This document shows, in pieces, positions 30,101 to 40,537 of a stretch of DNA of 64,000 nucleotides. The notes under the pieces are model-generated. The model saw only the letters and a program-made list of their open reading frames with translations, was not told the DNA's origin and ran no database searches. Position 1 is the first letter of the stretch; the number at the start of each line of letters is the position of its first letter. Origin of the DNA: Pomphorhynchus laevis (lineage: Eukaryota > Acanthocephala > Palaeacanthocephala > Echinorhynchida > Pomphorhynchidae). The position numbers and the translations under genes are program-made. The DNA is taken from NCBI GenBank assembly GCA_012934845.2, contig WNNJ02002217.1, positions 62,001 through 126,000 of the forward strand, in the 5' to 3' direction.

Positions 30101-30243
30101 ATATGCACGCTATTGTTACATTCAGGTGCACGGCAATTAACGCAAGGAGCTCCTGCCTTCGCACATTTGCAACCTTTGCACTTTGCTGATGGACCATTAC
30201 ATCCACAGCATAGCCTCTGGTTAGACGGTATTCCTTTGGGCAT
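27198..30243 (-). mobile_element. LINE with C-terminal restriction-like endonuclease (R2/CRE-like layout), nearly intact
   Basis: An 805-codon frame (30243 to 27826) continues, after one frameshift near 27830-27850, into a second frame ending at 27198. Domains: a Cys-rich N-terminus, residues 12-42 (CCGCNGPSAKCKGCKCAKAG, then CVNC); RT with AGPSGLDA (305-312), RPIGVSEVVRRI (369-380), VDAKNAFNSVNR (motif A, about 432-443), EGVTQGDPLAM (about 482-492) and RWFADD (516-521, catalytic Asp pair, Phe for the usual Tyr); thumb; then a zinc knuckle (VCGDDAKLPHLLSC), RHNALRDFL, and a PD-(D/E)XK-type nuclease core (ARLDIVCIG, RTFFDVTVF, RSKYAERI). Nuclease after RT, and no apurinic-type endonuclease, is the R2/CRE/NeSL arrangement. 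The clade is not assigned. Because the two frames are otherwise open, this is the youngest-looking coding LINE in the window. Confidence 0.88.
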
Positions 30244-30352
30244 ACAAGGCGACGTTCAATTGTTAGTTTCGATTGTCTTTGTGTCACAAAGTAAGTTGTA
30301 ATCTTCCGCGCGAGTGCTCAACCCGGGAGGTACCCTGGGTGTACGACCTTAC

Positions 30353-30412
30353 GTCCTCTGAAACGCAGTCCTCTGAAACGCGGTCCTCTGAAACGCAGTC
30401 CTCTGAAACGCA
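30353..30412. repeat. 15-bp tandem repeat, 4 units, upstream of the RLE-type LINE
   Basis: Four units of GTCCTCTGAAACGCA, one with a single A-to-G change. They lie about 110 bp upstream of the LINE start codon (element on the minus strand), so they are probably in its 5' UTR. Confidence 0.9.
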
Positions 30413-30580
30413 GTTGTAATTTGCTAGAATGTAAGAGTTTTAATAATCAAGCGGGGCTTCGTTTTTCGGCCACGCGGGGCTTTAATAATAATGAGAGAAT
30501 TTATTATACCTCTTTACCTTTCGGTACTGGGTAAACAAAATAAATACACCAAAAGTTTATCAAATTTTATAAATTGTATT

Positions 30581-32693
30581 TCAAAATCTTCTCCTACTGT
30601 CAATATCGGATAGTGACATATTTTTCAAAATTGGGCAAGTGAAGATATGCAGGTTAGATGCGCATTCATTTTTGCAAAGAACACAAATGCACAAAGAGCA
30701 CCGTGCATGTACTGGAATTCTAATAGCGCAGAATTTATCGTGATATCCATGGACAGATGCTCTCCAGATCAGCGGTCTTTTCCTTGCACAGGGTTCTCTC
30801 CATTTAGTCTGTAAGAATGCCGGAGTAAGATAAAATTCAGAATCCAATGAAGTCGTCTTTCGAAAGAACATGTTCAGGTTAGTAGTAAATGATGCAGTGT
30901 GTTCAAGATTAAATGTTGAGCAGATGTATTTAGAGCAAGGTTCTAACGATGATAGTATCGCTATAACCGATGAAGAACATTTTGGTGAGACTCCAACAAT
31001 TCGCTTCACGAATCTCCATTAACACTTGTCCAACTGCTGAAAATTGAAGGGACTAAAATCCGACCAGATAACTGGCAAAGCATATGAAACTATGGGAAGC
31101 AACATACTTCGAAAATACCGGAGGGCTCCTGAGAAAGATAAAGAACCTAAGTTTTTTGCATAAGAGGTTGCTACAACTAACTTCGAGGATTTACGATGTA
31201 GGTGTTCAGTAAATGACCATTTCGACGAAAGTAATACTCCCAAATAATTGTAACTATTGCGGAATTCTAAATCTACATTGCCTATTCTCAGCATGTCACA
31301 TCGACGCAAAGGTCCACCTAACCGAAATTTAAGGGCTTTCGATTTATTTACATTCACCGTCAACTGATTTGATAAACAATAGGATGACAGAGCATCTAAC
31401 GCACTTTGAGCGGATAAAAGATCTTTGGCTAATATTACTAGATCGTCGGCATAGAGGGTACAAGAGACTTCATTCGATGCATGACGAAGATGCATAGGCA
31501 AATCCATAACAAAAAAGGAAAATAATATAGGGCTGAGTGGATCTCCCTGTAAAACACCGCGATTAGCAAAAAAAATCAGAGGTGTTGATACCATCAGATA
31601 CTTTAAGGCGATTAGGCTGAAGCACAGAATAAATAAGATACAAAAAGCGACCACTAACGGACACTCTGGTGGAAAGTTTATCAAGTAACAAAGAACGATT
31701 CACTGTGTCAAATGCTCGCTCAAAGTCAACAAAGGTAGCATACAACGGTCTACGATTAGCGAAACAATTGGTGACTTCGTCACGGACATGCTTTATTGCA
31801 TCGGACGTTGACCTTTTCGGGCGGAATCCATACTGCTCCGTAGGTAAGAGATGCTCGCGAAACTTAATAAGGCGCATATACATTATATGAGTCAATAACT
31901 TATAACTGTGATTCAATATCGCAATCCCCCTGTACGCATCCAGTGAATCATAGTCACCTTTACCCTTATGCAGGATCTTGATTATACCGTCGCGCCACGA
32001 AATCGGAAACGGATGACCTGCAAGAAGTAGATTGAAAAGTTCTGTCCAGTAGTCTATCAAAATATCGATAGTCGACTTTAACTGTTCTACGCATAATTGA
32101 TCTAACCCGGCAGCTTTATGATCTTTTAAGATTGATAGGGATCTTACGACTTCAAATGGCGTAAAAGGTAAATTCAGAGGATCTGAACCGTATATTGAAT
32201 TTATGCATGAAACTGAAGATAAACGTACAGGCATGTCTTCTAATATTGAATGGCGCAAAATAGATTGGAAGTGTGATTTCCAATTTTCTATTTGAATCCT
32301 GGAATATGTTCCAATGTTAGCTTTCTTAAGTATCCACGGTGTCGACTCCGCCTTAGACAATTCCCGTCGTTCAATCTCTAAACGTCGTTCTCTACGATAC
32401 ATCGATACAAGTTTAACGTAAAGCCTACGTAAATCTACAAAATCTTTCCTTACCGTTAAATCAAACCGATAACTTTTATTTAATTGAATTAAATGTTGCT
32501 GGAACTGTTTAAACCAAGCGGGTTTTACTAGGTATGAGTTTTTTTGGAATAGTCGGATTCATATCTACAAGCCGATAGAAGGGTGGAAATTACAGAAGTA
32601 ATGCTGTTCCCCAGTTCTCCTGATCTAAGGAATTGAAAAGCTAGATTTATTTGACTATAATCAATTGCTGAAGTACATAATTTCCTGCTAGGT
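30581..32693 (-). mobile_element. LINE family E (APE-type LINE), 5'-truncated RT, decayed
   Basis: Minus-strand frames give a continuous RT in three blocks. 32693-31563 holds the pre-RT region (PAWFKQFQQHLIQLNKSYRF, ERRLEIERRELSKAES) and fingers (LKDHKAAGLDQLCVEQLKST, YRGIAILNHSYKLLT, TEQYGFRPKRSTSDAIKHV, then FVDFERAFDTVNRSLLLDKL). 31684-31019 holds RGVLQGDPLSPILF and TLYADDLVILAKD (YADD intact). 31009-30581 holds the C-terminal region with a Cys-rich CSLCICVLCKNEC stretch. No endonuclease lies upstream; another LINE begins at 32694. The RT pattern differs from families A-D. I do not assign a clade beyond an APE-type or RTE-like LINE. Confidence 0.8.
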
Positions 32694-34570
32694 TGACGGC
32701 GCAAGGTCCTTCCGGACTGGATGCAAACAATTGAAAGTCAATGCTGATTCAATACGAACCTGAATCTAGAAATCTTGTAGATCAGGTAGCGGAATTTTCA
32801 ATTCACATTGCAACTGAAGCCTACAAGGTATGCAGATTAATATTCCAAATAAGTGTCCGGGAGTTCGACCTATAGGAATTGAGCAAGTCATTCGTCGCAT
32901 CGTCGGTAGAATAATTTCAAGCCGTATTCGCAAGCAAGTAATAACAGTTTCAGGCAGAACAGTGATATGTGAAGGTCAACGCTGCGGCACTGAATTCGGA
33001 ATACACTCTATAAGAAATGAATATGAGAGGTCTAATGAACACTGTATTTTAATTCTGGACGCTGAAAATGCATTTAATAGCATCAACAGATCAATTACAC
33101 TCGAGAATATGGTCAAAGTATGCCCAAGTCTGTCGATAATCCTTGCAAATTGTTATTCCTCTCCTTCTACATTATCTGTACACAAAGATATAATTTTCTC
33201 AGAGAAAGGGTTCCCCCAGGGTGATCCCCTTGCAATGTGTGCATACGCAGATGCTTCACTGCCGCTAATTCAAGACCTCAGAACTAAATTTCCTGGTATT
33301 GTTCATCGGTGGTACGCAGACAACGGAGTATGCGTAGGGCGTTATGAAGATTTGTTATCGCTGTGGGACTATGTCTACGATATAAGTCCAAGATACTGAT
33401 TCCATTTAAATCCATAAAAATGTACAATCTTAATACATCGTGGCTCTGTATTAAGGGAAGGCGAATGTTTCAAACACAAATGAGTACAAGTGTCAACTCG
33501 CGGTGTTAAGCTACTAGGCAGTTTTATAGGAGAATCAGACTACATAAGGGAAAACGTTGAGAAAATGACTGAAAAGTGGGTTGTTCAAATCGAAACACTG
33601 AGATAATTGGCCTTGATAGACAGTCAAGTCGCTTTTACAATGCTTACTAAAGGCTTACAATTCCGATGGACGCACCTAAAACGCACCTGTTTACTAAACC
33701 CAGTATGGCTCTTCCGACTGGATACTGCAATTTTAAATAATCTGGTAAGATCAATCTTAATCTATAGTGGAATCAATTCTGCAACTACCGATTGGACTAG
33801 GTGGACTTGGCATAATGAAACCTAGTGTAAATACAATAACAGAATATGAAAACTCTAAACGTATGTGTATCCCCTTCTTAAATGTCGATGCAGCTTTTTG
33901 GGGTGATGAACAGCAACACATCCTGCAAAATTAAACAAGAGAAAAATGTAGCAAAAAAAGTGGAAGCACATACGGCTATAAACAGCTTAAATTTGACACA
34001 GCAGAATTTACTCAAGCACATCGCCGATGCTCCCGCATCTTCACTGTGGTTAAGCAGTTTTCCTTCCATCTACTATAAACGCATCCTATCAAGACAGCAA
34101 TTCCAAGACGCACTCGCAACACGCTTCGGATGGAGTCCAAACGATATTCCCGACAAATGCACTTGTGGCAAAAAACTCAATATCTCTCACGCGCAATCGT
34201 GTGAATAGGAGGAATCCCCATCATTCGACATAATATAATACGCGATGTAATTGATTCAGCTCTAAAGGATGTATGCTATAACGAATTAACCGAACCATGT
34301 CTTACACCAGTTCCTGAAAGGATGATTTTTGAGAATGATTCTACCACAAAGGATGGAGCTGCTGGGCTCGATGTAGTATGCAACGGTCTTTTTGGTGATT
34401 CGACGGAGCGGTCCTTCATGGACGTCTGTGTTTTCAATACACTTGCTCAGTCTTACGCTTTGAATATGCAGAGTTCACATACCTATTATGAAAACAGGAA
34501 ACGGAGCAAGTACTTAGAGAGAGTTACAAAACTCGAATGCGCCGGTTTAATTCCTCTCACTTTACTGTAG
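32694..34570 (+). mobile_element. RLE-type LINE, second copy, decayed and 5'-truncated
   Basis: It starts at the codons for QGPSGLDA and follows the same order as the 27-30 kb element: CPGVRPIGIEQVIRRIVG (about 32850), ILDAENAFNSINRSITL, GFPQGDPLAMCAY, then RWYADN, in which the second catalytic Asp of YADD is replaced by Asn. Later blocks: IADAPASSLWLSSFPS, ALATRFGWSP, CTCGKKLNISHAQSCE (zinc knuckle), GLDVVCNGLFG, TERSFMDVCVFN and NRKRSKYLERV (nuclease core). Several frame changes and stops are present. Residue differences from the first copy are large, so it represents another lineage rather than a recent duplicate. Confidence 0.82.
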
Positions 34571-34819
34571 GAAGCATAGGCCAATCTGTGAAAAATATGT
34601 TGACGATCATCGCAAGCAAGTCCGAAGGCATGGATCGATATACAGCGAGTGTGTACTCTCATTGCGAGCGGACGTTTCTTTCGCCCTCGCAAGATGCTTG
34701 TCCCTAGCTTTACGTATATTGTAACCTTTAACTAACTTGACTTATCATAATATATTGTATATATAATACGTTTTGTGTTGAAGCCCATTGGCGAGGACTC
34801 CAAATTTAATATTAATAAT

Positions 34820-36035
34820 AATTTATTTAACGTGGCAAATGCGTGCCAACTGCACGCTTACATGACCACTAACAAAAAAGAACACAGTAAAAGTCTCAGA
34901 TTAATTAGTTAATTGTTGAAATGGAATTGGATTTGGCGTTTGAGGCACGTCATTGATGTTGATTGGAGGATATGAATGGGCGAAAAATTCCACGAGAGAG
35001 GAGCAGCCACGACGAAGGAGCGGAAGCCAAAAGAGGTAGAGCAGTTTGGGACATGTAAAAGAAGGGAATTGCGGGAACGCAAGGAACAGTAAACAGGACG
35101 AGAATTGTCGAGAAAAGGAAGGTTGAGAAATGAAGGGATATGAAAAGTTATATGGCAAAAAGCAATGATAAGAATACGAATTTAAACAGTACAATAAATG
35201 TTAGGCAAATCGAGAGGAGCAAGATGCTGGGATGTATGATTAAAATGACGAAGACGAAGGAGAATTCGGACGGATGCGTTGACGATAAGTTATAGTGGAA
35301 GAAGAGTGGATTTAGGTAAGTTGGAAAATAGACTACGACAGTAATCAAGCCTCGAGAAATTTAGAAAAGATTTGAGAATCATACAAGAAGGTAAATCGAT
35401 CAATCTACGAATTTGACGGAGATTGGGAAAAATCAGGGTAGATGAGCGTACTTTATCTCTAACGAAAGGTTTAAGTGAAAGTCTGTTGTCGAAATGGAAG
35501 CCTGGGAAAACGAGATTGTCAACAATAGGAAGAATTGTAGAATTTAATGATACGGATGGAGGTTATACGTCGAAGCGTCGAGGAAGGATCCACATTTTTT
35601 GATTTATTAGGATTCAGAGAAAGACGAAGAGAAGAAAGATGATTGAAAAATGAGGCAAGACAGTCGGAAGTAGAAACACTAAGATAATGAATACGATAAG
35701 CAGGTGCGTGAGCATAGATGATAATGTAATCAGCATATTGCATAACATGGAAGTTAAATGTATGAGAAATAGAAGACAAATCACAGAAAAGAGGAGAAAA
35801 GCGAAGGGCCTAATATAAAGCTATATGGAACACCGGATGGAATGGAAGAATGATTAAAAAAGAGTTAAACAAACGTGAAATGTACAGCTTGATATAAATG
35901 AAGAAAACTAAGCTACAATGGGTAAAGAGAAGCAATAATCATGATGAAGGCGATGGAGAAGAATCGTGTGATCGACGATATCAAAAGCAGATGATATATC
36001 AAGCGAAACTAAGACACCATAATTTTTGAATCACT
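34820..36035 (-). mobile_element. LINE family A (CR1/L2-like), 5'-truncated copy with 3' end
   Basis: At the left is the family 3' tail (AACGTGGCAAATGCGTGCCA, the hairpin-like GTGCCAACTGCAC, then TTACATGACCAC). Minus-strand codons follow for the C-terminus, the thumb, the YADD region (MQYADYIIIYAHAPAYRIHY; YADD has decayed to YADY) and, near 35970, the SSAFDIVDHTI block. Truncated at about 36035, where RLE-type LINE sequence begins. Confidence 0.75.
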
Positions 36036-36045
36036 TAAATTAAAC

Positions 36046-38255
36046 GAAAAAGTTGGGCAGTTAACTGTCAAACAGGCCTTAAGTGAGAAACATCCACATG
36101 GCGAGAATTTACACGAAGAAGGTTTGATCAAGCACTCTATGATAGAAACACTTCCGTTTCATGTCACTTTATTTAATCAAATAACGGGAGCTGATATAGT
36201 ATCGATAGCAAAGAATACGACAGGTGCAGCCGGGCCATCAGGTGTGGACGCGCAAACATGGAAACAAATGCTGATATCGTTTGACAGCGATTCTGATAAG
36301 CTGGCCGAGGCATTAGCTGGTATGACAAGACGTTTAGCCTCTGAAATTGTTCCACGAGAATCAACTGTAGCTTTGGTTGCCTCAAGGTTGATTGCCTTAG
36401 AAAAGTCTGATAGAATTAGGCCTATCGGGATTGGCGAAGTGTATCGTAGGATAATGGCCAAAGTCGTAATTAGAACGATTTCTATGCACATACAATCAGT
36501 TGCAGGAAATACACAATTATGTGCGGGACAACGTTGTGGTCGGGAGTATGTGGTTCGGTACATTCGGTCGTGTTTATTTGAACAGAATTACAAATGCTTG
36601 CTGCTTATAGACGCTGACAACGCGTTCAATCGCGTTAATAGAAAACTTGCTTTGGCTAATATGAGTAGTGTGTGTCTACCACTAGTTAACATTTTAACAA
36701 ACACTTATCATGATGATCCCACTATGATAATTGACGGTGAAACAATGAGATCCCAAGAGGGTTTTACACAGGGGGACCCGCTGTCTATGGTTGCCTTTGC
36801 TGCAGCAACTCTTCCTCTGATGGAAAAATTAAAACATGCTTTTCCAAATATCCAGCAAAAATGGTATGCAGATGATGTGTCTTGCGTAGGAACAGCGAAG
36901 GATCTTGCGGGATATTTGGAGAGGATGCAAACACTTGGACCTCAATATGGCTTCTTTGTCAATGGTAGGAAATGTAAAATATTTGTTCCCTCCGAAAATA
37001 GTGAAACAAAATCATTGTTCAATGCCTTGGATGTGTCAGTCACCAATACGGGCGTTGAAGTCCTGGGATGTCCTATTGGATCGGCCGAATATGAAAAATC
37101 ATGGCTGGATGACAAAATAGAGAATTGGATGATGATCCAACGACTAGCAGAAATCGCGAAAATCGATCCGCAGCTCGCATATTCCGCCTACATGGTGTCA
37201 CTCCAACACAAATAGACTCACATTTTTAGGGCATGTCGCTTCAAAGGTAGGGACGTGAAAAAATTGGAACAGAAAATAAAAGAGTGCCTTCTACCAAATC
37301 TCACCGGTCAGCAACTAATATCAGATCAAATGAGACGGATTATTGCTTTGCCGACAAGCAGGGGTGGAATGAGCATTACGGATCCTTCAGATTTTGTCTT
37401 GCGTGAGTGGCAGTGGTCGGAGGCTATGCGTAATCCACTTGAAAGTGGTTTAACGGGAGTTGAACTAAACAAAGCTCAGACTATAGTAGCAGCGGAAATT
37501 AGAAGAATAAATAAGCATATTTCAGACTCCTTGTTTTCGAAATTGTGGATGAGAGCGACAAATTTTTTCGTAATTCGTTAATGCACGCGACAATAAAAGG
37601 CTCTTCTACTTGGCTTTCTGCCAGGGTTAACGATGATCGGTTATACAGACTACGTCGCGAGGAGTTTTATGATGGTTTGTCAACAAGATACGGATGGCCA
37701 CTTGTCAACGCGTTTAAGACATGCGTTTGTGGGGAGGATAATTCTGTTACTCACACTCTCTCTTGTCGTCTATCTGGCAAGACAATAATCAGACACAATG
37801 CGATTCGTGATCTCCTGCGAAACTTGTTATCAGGTGCAAGTCAAAATATCGTAACCGAGCCTCTGCTGACACCAATAGAATCAAATTATTCATTTGAAAC
37901 GGCATCTACTTGCAAAGACCGCAATGCTCGTCTAGACTTGGCTTGTACTGGTTTATTTGGTATCCCGACAGAGCGGACGTTCTTTGACGCCTCAATTTTC
38001 AACATCCACGCTCCGTCAAATGCCTCACGCAGCCCAGAGAGCACATTTGTGTATCACGAGAACAGAAAGCGTGCGAAGTATGTAGAGCGTGTAAACACAT
38101 TCGAACGAGCTGGATTTGCTCCCTTGATAATTTCCTCTTCTGGAGGTACTGAAGTTGAAATGAGTGCAGTGCTGAAGCGGGTAGCAGCATCGGCTACCGC
38201 TAGAGGGATTCGCTCATACGCGGAAAACATAGCGAAGTTACGTCGCCAAATATGA
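36046..38255 (+). mobile_element. RLE-type LINE, third copy, 5'-truncated, few breaks
   Basis: The frame is open from about 36046 (TVKQALSEKHPHGENLHEEG) and continues to a stop at 37215: AAGPSGVDAQTWKQML, RLIALEKSDRIRPIGIGEVY, LLIDADNAFNRVNRKLAL, EGFTQGDPLSM and KWYADDVSCVG (YADD intact). After one stop the same frame continues (RGGMSITDPSDFVLREWQWS), and after a frameshift near 37545-37580 the last block (37545-38255) gives GWPLVNAFKTCVCGED, THTLSC, IIRHNAIRDLL, ARLDLACTGL, RTFFDASIFN and NRKRAKYVERV: zinc knuckle plus the restriction-like nuclease. The Cys-rich N-terminus is missing. It is the best-preserved RT/RLE module after the first copy. Confidence 0.85.
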
Positions 38256-38429
38256 GTCTCCCTCTCAAAAATGTGCTCTCTGGCGTTCCGTATACCACGA
38301 TCAACACAAAATTCATATAAAAACTGGTATAATACAGGGCCCATTTGCGGGCAACCTTAAATGTATTACCTCCAATTGGAACACTTTTTATTTGTCTGAA
38401 AAAAAAATTATTAAAAAAATTTTTTACAA

Positions 38430-38795
38430 GGCTTAGCCATAAGGCTATTTTGCCTGATCACTGTTAAAAAAATAATAAAACTAAAAAAATAAGAAATGAA
38501 GAAAAAGAAGTCAACAAGCAAAAAATAAAAATAAAAATCACTGCAAATATGTCCATGACTCGTTTCTCGTCTTCTTGATGATCCATGTCTTTAATAATTT
38601 TTTGAACAAATGCAGACTCCGGGCGGAAGCAATTTCCTCAGGCAGAGAATTCCAAATATTAAGTACCCTGTGCGACAGTCTCCAGCATTTTGGATACCTA
38701 CCATGCCTTGTTTTATAGACAGTTTTGCTGTGACCTCTCAAAATCGATGAACGTAATGTGATCGAACCACTCGGATAACCGTCCAACCGGTGTAC
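38430..38795 (-). mobile_element. LINE family C-like 3' end (minus strand)
   Basis: The minus strand encodes DGYPSGSITLRSSILRGHS, then WRLSHRVLNIWNSLPEEI, the C-terminal block of C-type elements. A 3' UTR follows with TGATCAGGCAAAATAGCC and ...CTTGTAAAAAATT. It abuts, head to head, a + strand C-like piece starting at 38797. Confidence 0.75.
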
Positions 38796-38796
38796 A

Positions 38797-39350
38797 GAAA
38801 AGATTATTACATCTATTAGAAAAGATTCTTCGCCGATTTTCCAAGCTATGTTCTGGTCTTCGGAACATCGCCTACTGTGATAGATTAAGCCAACTAAATA
38901 TTACTTTAGTTTACAAGAGATATGTGTACAAGGATTTATTACAGTTATGGCGAATGATCCATGTCTTTCCTGGTTATCCATCGGAATCCGTTATTCTAAA
39001 TGATCGCCCGAGCCACAGAGGACACTCTTTATCAGTTGTTGTGCAATCACACGGGAAATGTCATAGATACTTGCGATTATCTCACAGAGCGGTAAACCTA
39101 TGGAACCGATTGCCGAATTCGATCGTGTCTATGGCACAGTACAAATCTTTCCAGAATGCGCTGAGCATGTGGATAAAAAGAGAAGATTTTTTAAAGGAAA
39201 TATATAACTATATGTGACAATTTATTATTGCTGAACTAATTTTTTTGTCTTTCTTTTTTGTCTTTCTTTTTTTTCTTCTTTTTTTCTTTTCTTAATATTG
39301 TGATCAGACAAAATGACTCTTTTATGTGTCAAAGTCTTGTAATAAATAAT
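38797..39350 (+). mobile_element. LINE family C-like 3' end (plus strand)
   Basis: One frame (38799-39217) is open: VQKRLLHLLEKILRRFSKLC, then CDRLSQLNITLVYKRYVYKD, HVFPGYPSESVIL, RLSHRAVNLWNRLPNSI and a stop. A 3' UTR follows with TGATCAGACAAAATGACTC and CTTGTAATAAATAATAATA, the same style of tail as at 62950. It is only the last ~140 codons of the RT protein, with no breaks inside. Confidence 0.78.
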
Positions 39351-39359
39351 AATAAATGG

Positions 39360-39700
39360 ATGCAAGAACAAAAACAATGGTTTAATCCAATGAGAATGGT
39401 TTAATTGACCATATTATTGTGGTCAATTTACGCCCCAATATAAAATACAAGTAAAGCAAATCAAGTACATTCAGAAAAGAGGGTGAAGCTAATAATATAC
39501 TAAAAAAACATGAAATTTGGCAACGTAATATTAAAAAATGACCATTTGAACGACTAGTATACAATGCATTGTATAAGTTTACATATCCAAAAGCCAAATG
39601 TAAGGTCAGATATGAAGCAATGCCTAGAACAACGAAGATGCAATAAAATTCAAATTAAAGATGACCATGGTAACGAAATTACTAAATATGATTCTTATTT
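39360..39700. other. Spacer without recognisable feature
   Basis: AT-rich. A 71-codon minus frame (39382-39597) has no recognisable domain and is not supported. Confidence 0.5.
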
Positions 39701-39705
39701 TTTCC

Positions 39706-39965
39706 TTAGTGTTTGTCCAGTATAGTGGCGGGGTCCGCTACTTTAAATGATTTTTTCACTTCATGCGGTATGCGGCGTCTCTTAGTTACAGGACAACGTC
39801 CGGTAAATATCAGCTTATGGACTCGATTCAACGCTGTTTTGGTCTTCCTTTCAGACGCTTTCCTTCCAAATCGAGGTGGAACCCCATCCTTACTCATGTA
39901 TTTTTTATCAGCGCGAAACACGTGACCGTACCACCGTAATCGAGTTTCGCGTAACGTAAGAAAAT
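39706..39965 (-). mobile_element. RTE-like LINE, C-terminal scrap
   Basis: The minus strand encodes LRETRLRWYGHVFRADKK, then KTKTALNRVHKLIFTGRCP. The R-L-R-W-Y-G-H-V-x-R block matches GARLRWYGHVLRSENYS in the RTE element at 54287-55520 and is typical of the post-RT region of RTE-type proteins. About 85 codons remain. Confidence 0.65.
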
Positions 39966-40537
39966 TCCTAAAGATTAAATTATCAAAAACATAGCAGTCA
40001 TTATGAGATACAACGCCCTTGATAACCTAAGGTATTTAATAATCACCGTATATTAAACAGCATAGCCTCCAGTCAATCAAAAGGTAAAGGATTTGTGAAA
40101 ACGCAGAAAATGGTTCAAGATCATAAATCTCATGGATGTATGCGAATACCTACAGTTTTAGCTATCCTGTGAATCGAGCCGTGGTTATTGTCATTAATTT
40201 GGTATTTTTTATTTCATATTCGTTTATACTTATAGATATCTGATAATGATCAATGTAATAACCGAAAATTTTCAAAGAAAAAATACCTTGGCTGTTTTGC
40301 AAAGTGAAACTCTAATCATTATTTAAAATATCAAAAACAGTTTTGAATATATTGTATTTATTGTTTATAAGACAATACTAACTGGTAAAACAGCTAGAAC
40401 ACAAATGCGCTTTTAATGATATCATCTGTTATTACGATTTTATTATTTAATTATTAAGATGTTTATTATTTATAATTATTTAATTATTTATTATTTAACT
40501 AAAAAAAGTTTGTGAGATAAATATATACAATATTTCC
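39966..40537. other. AT-rich spacer, no gene seen
   Basis: Contains TTATTTAATTA-type low-complexity sequence around 40435-40500. No coding signal or element was recognised. Confidence 0.5.
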
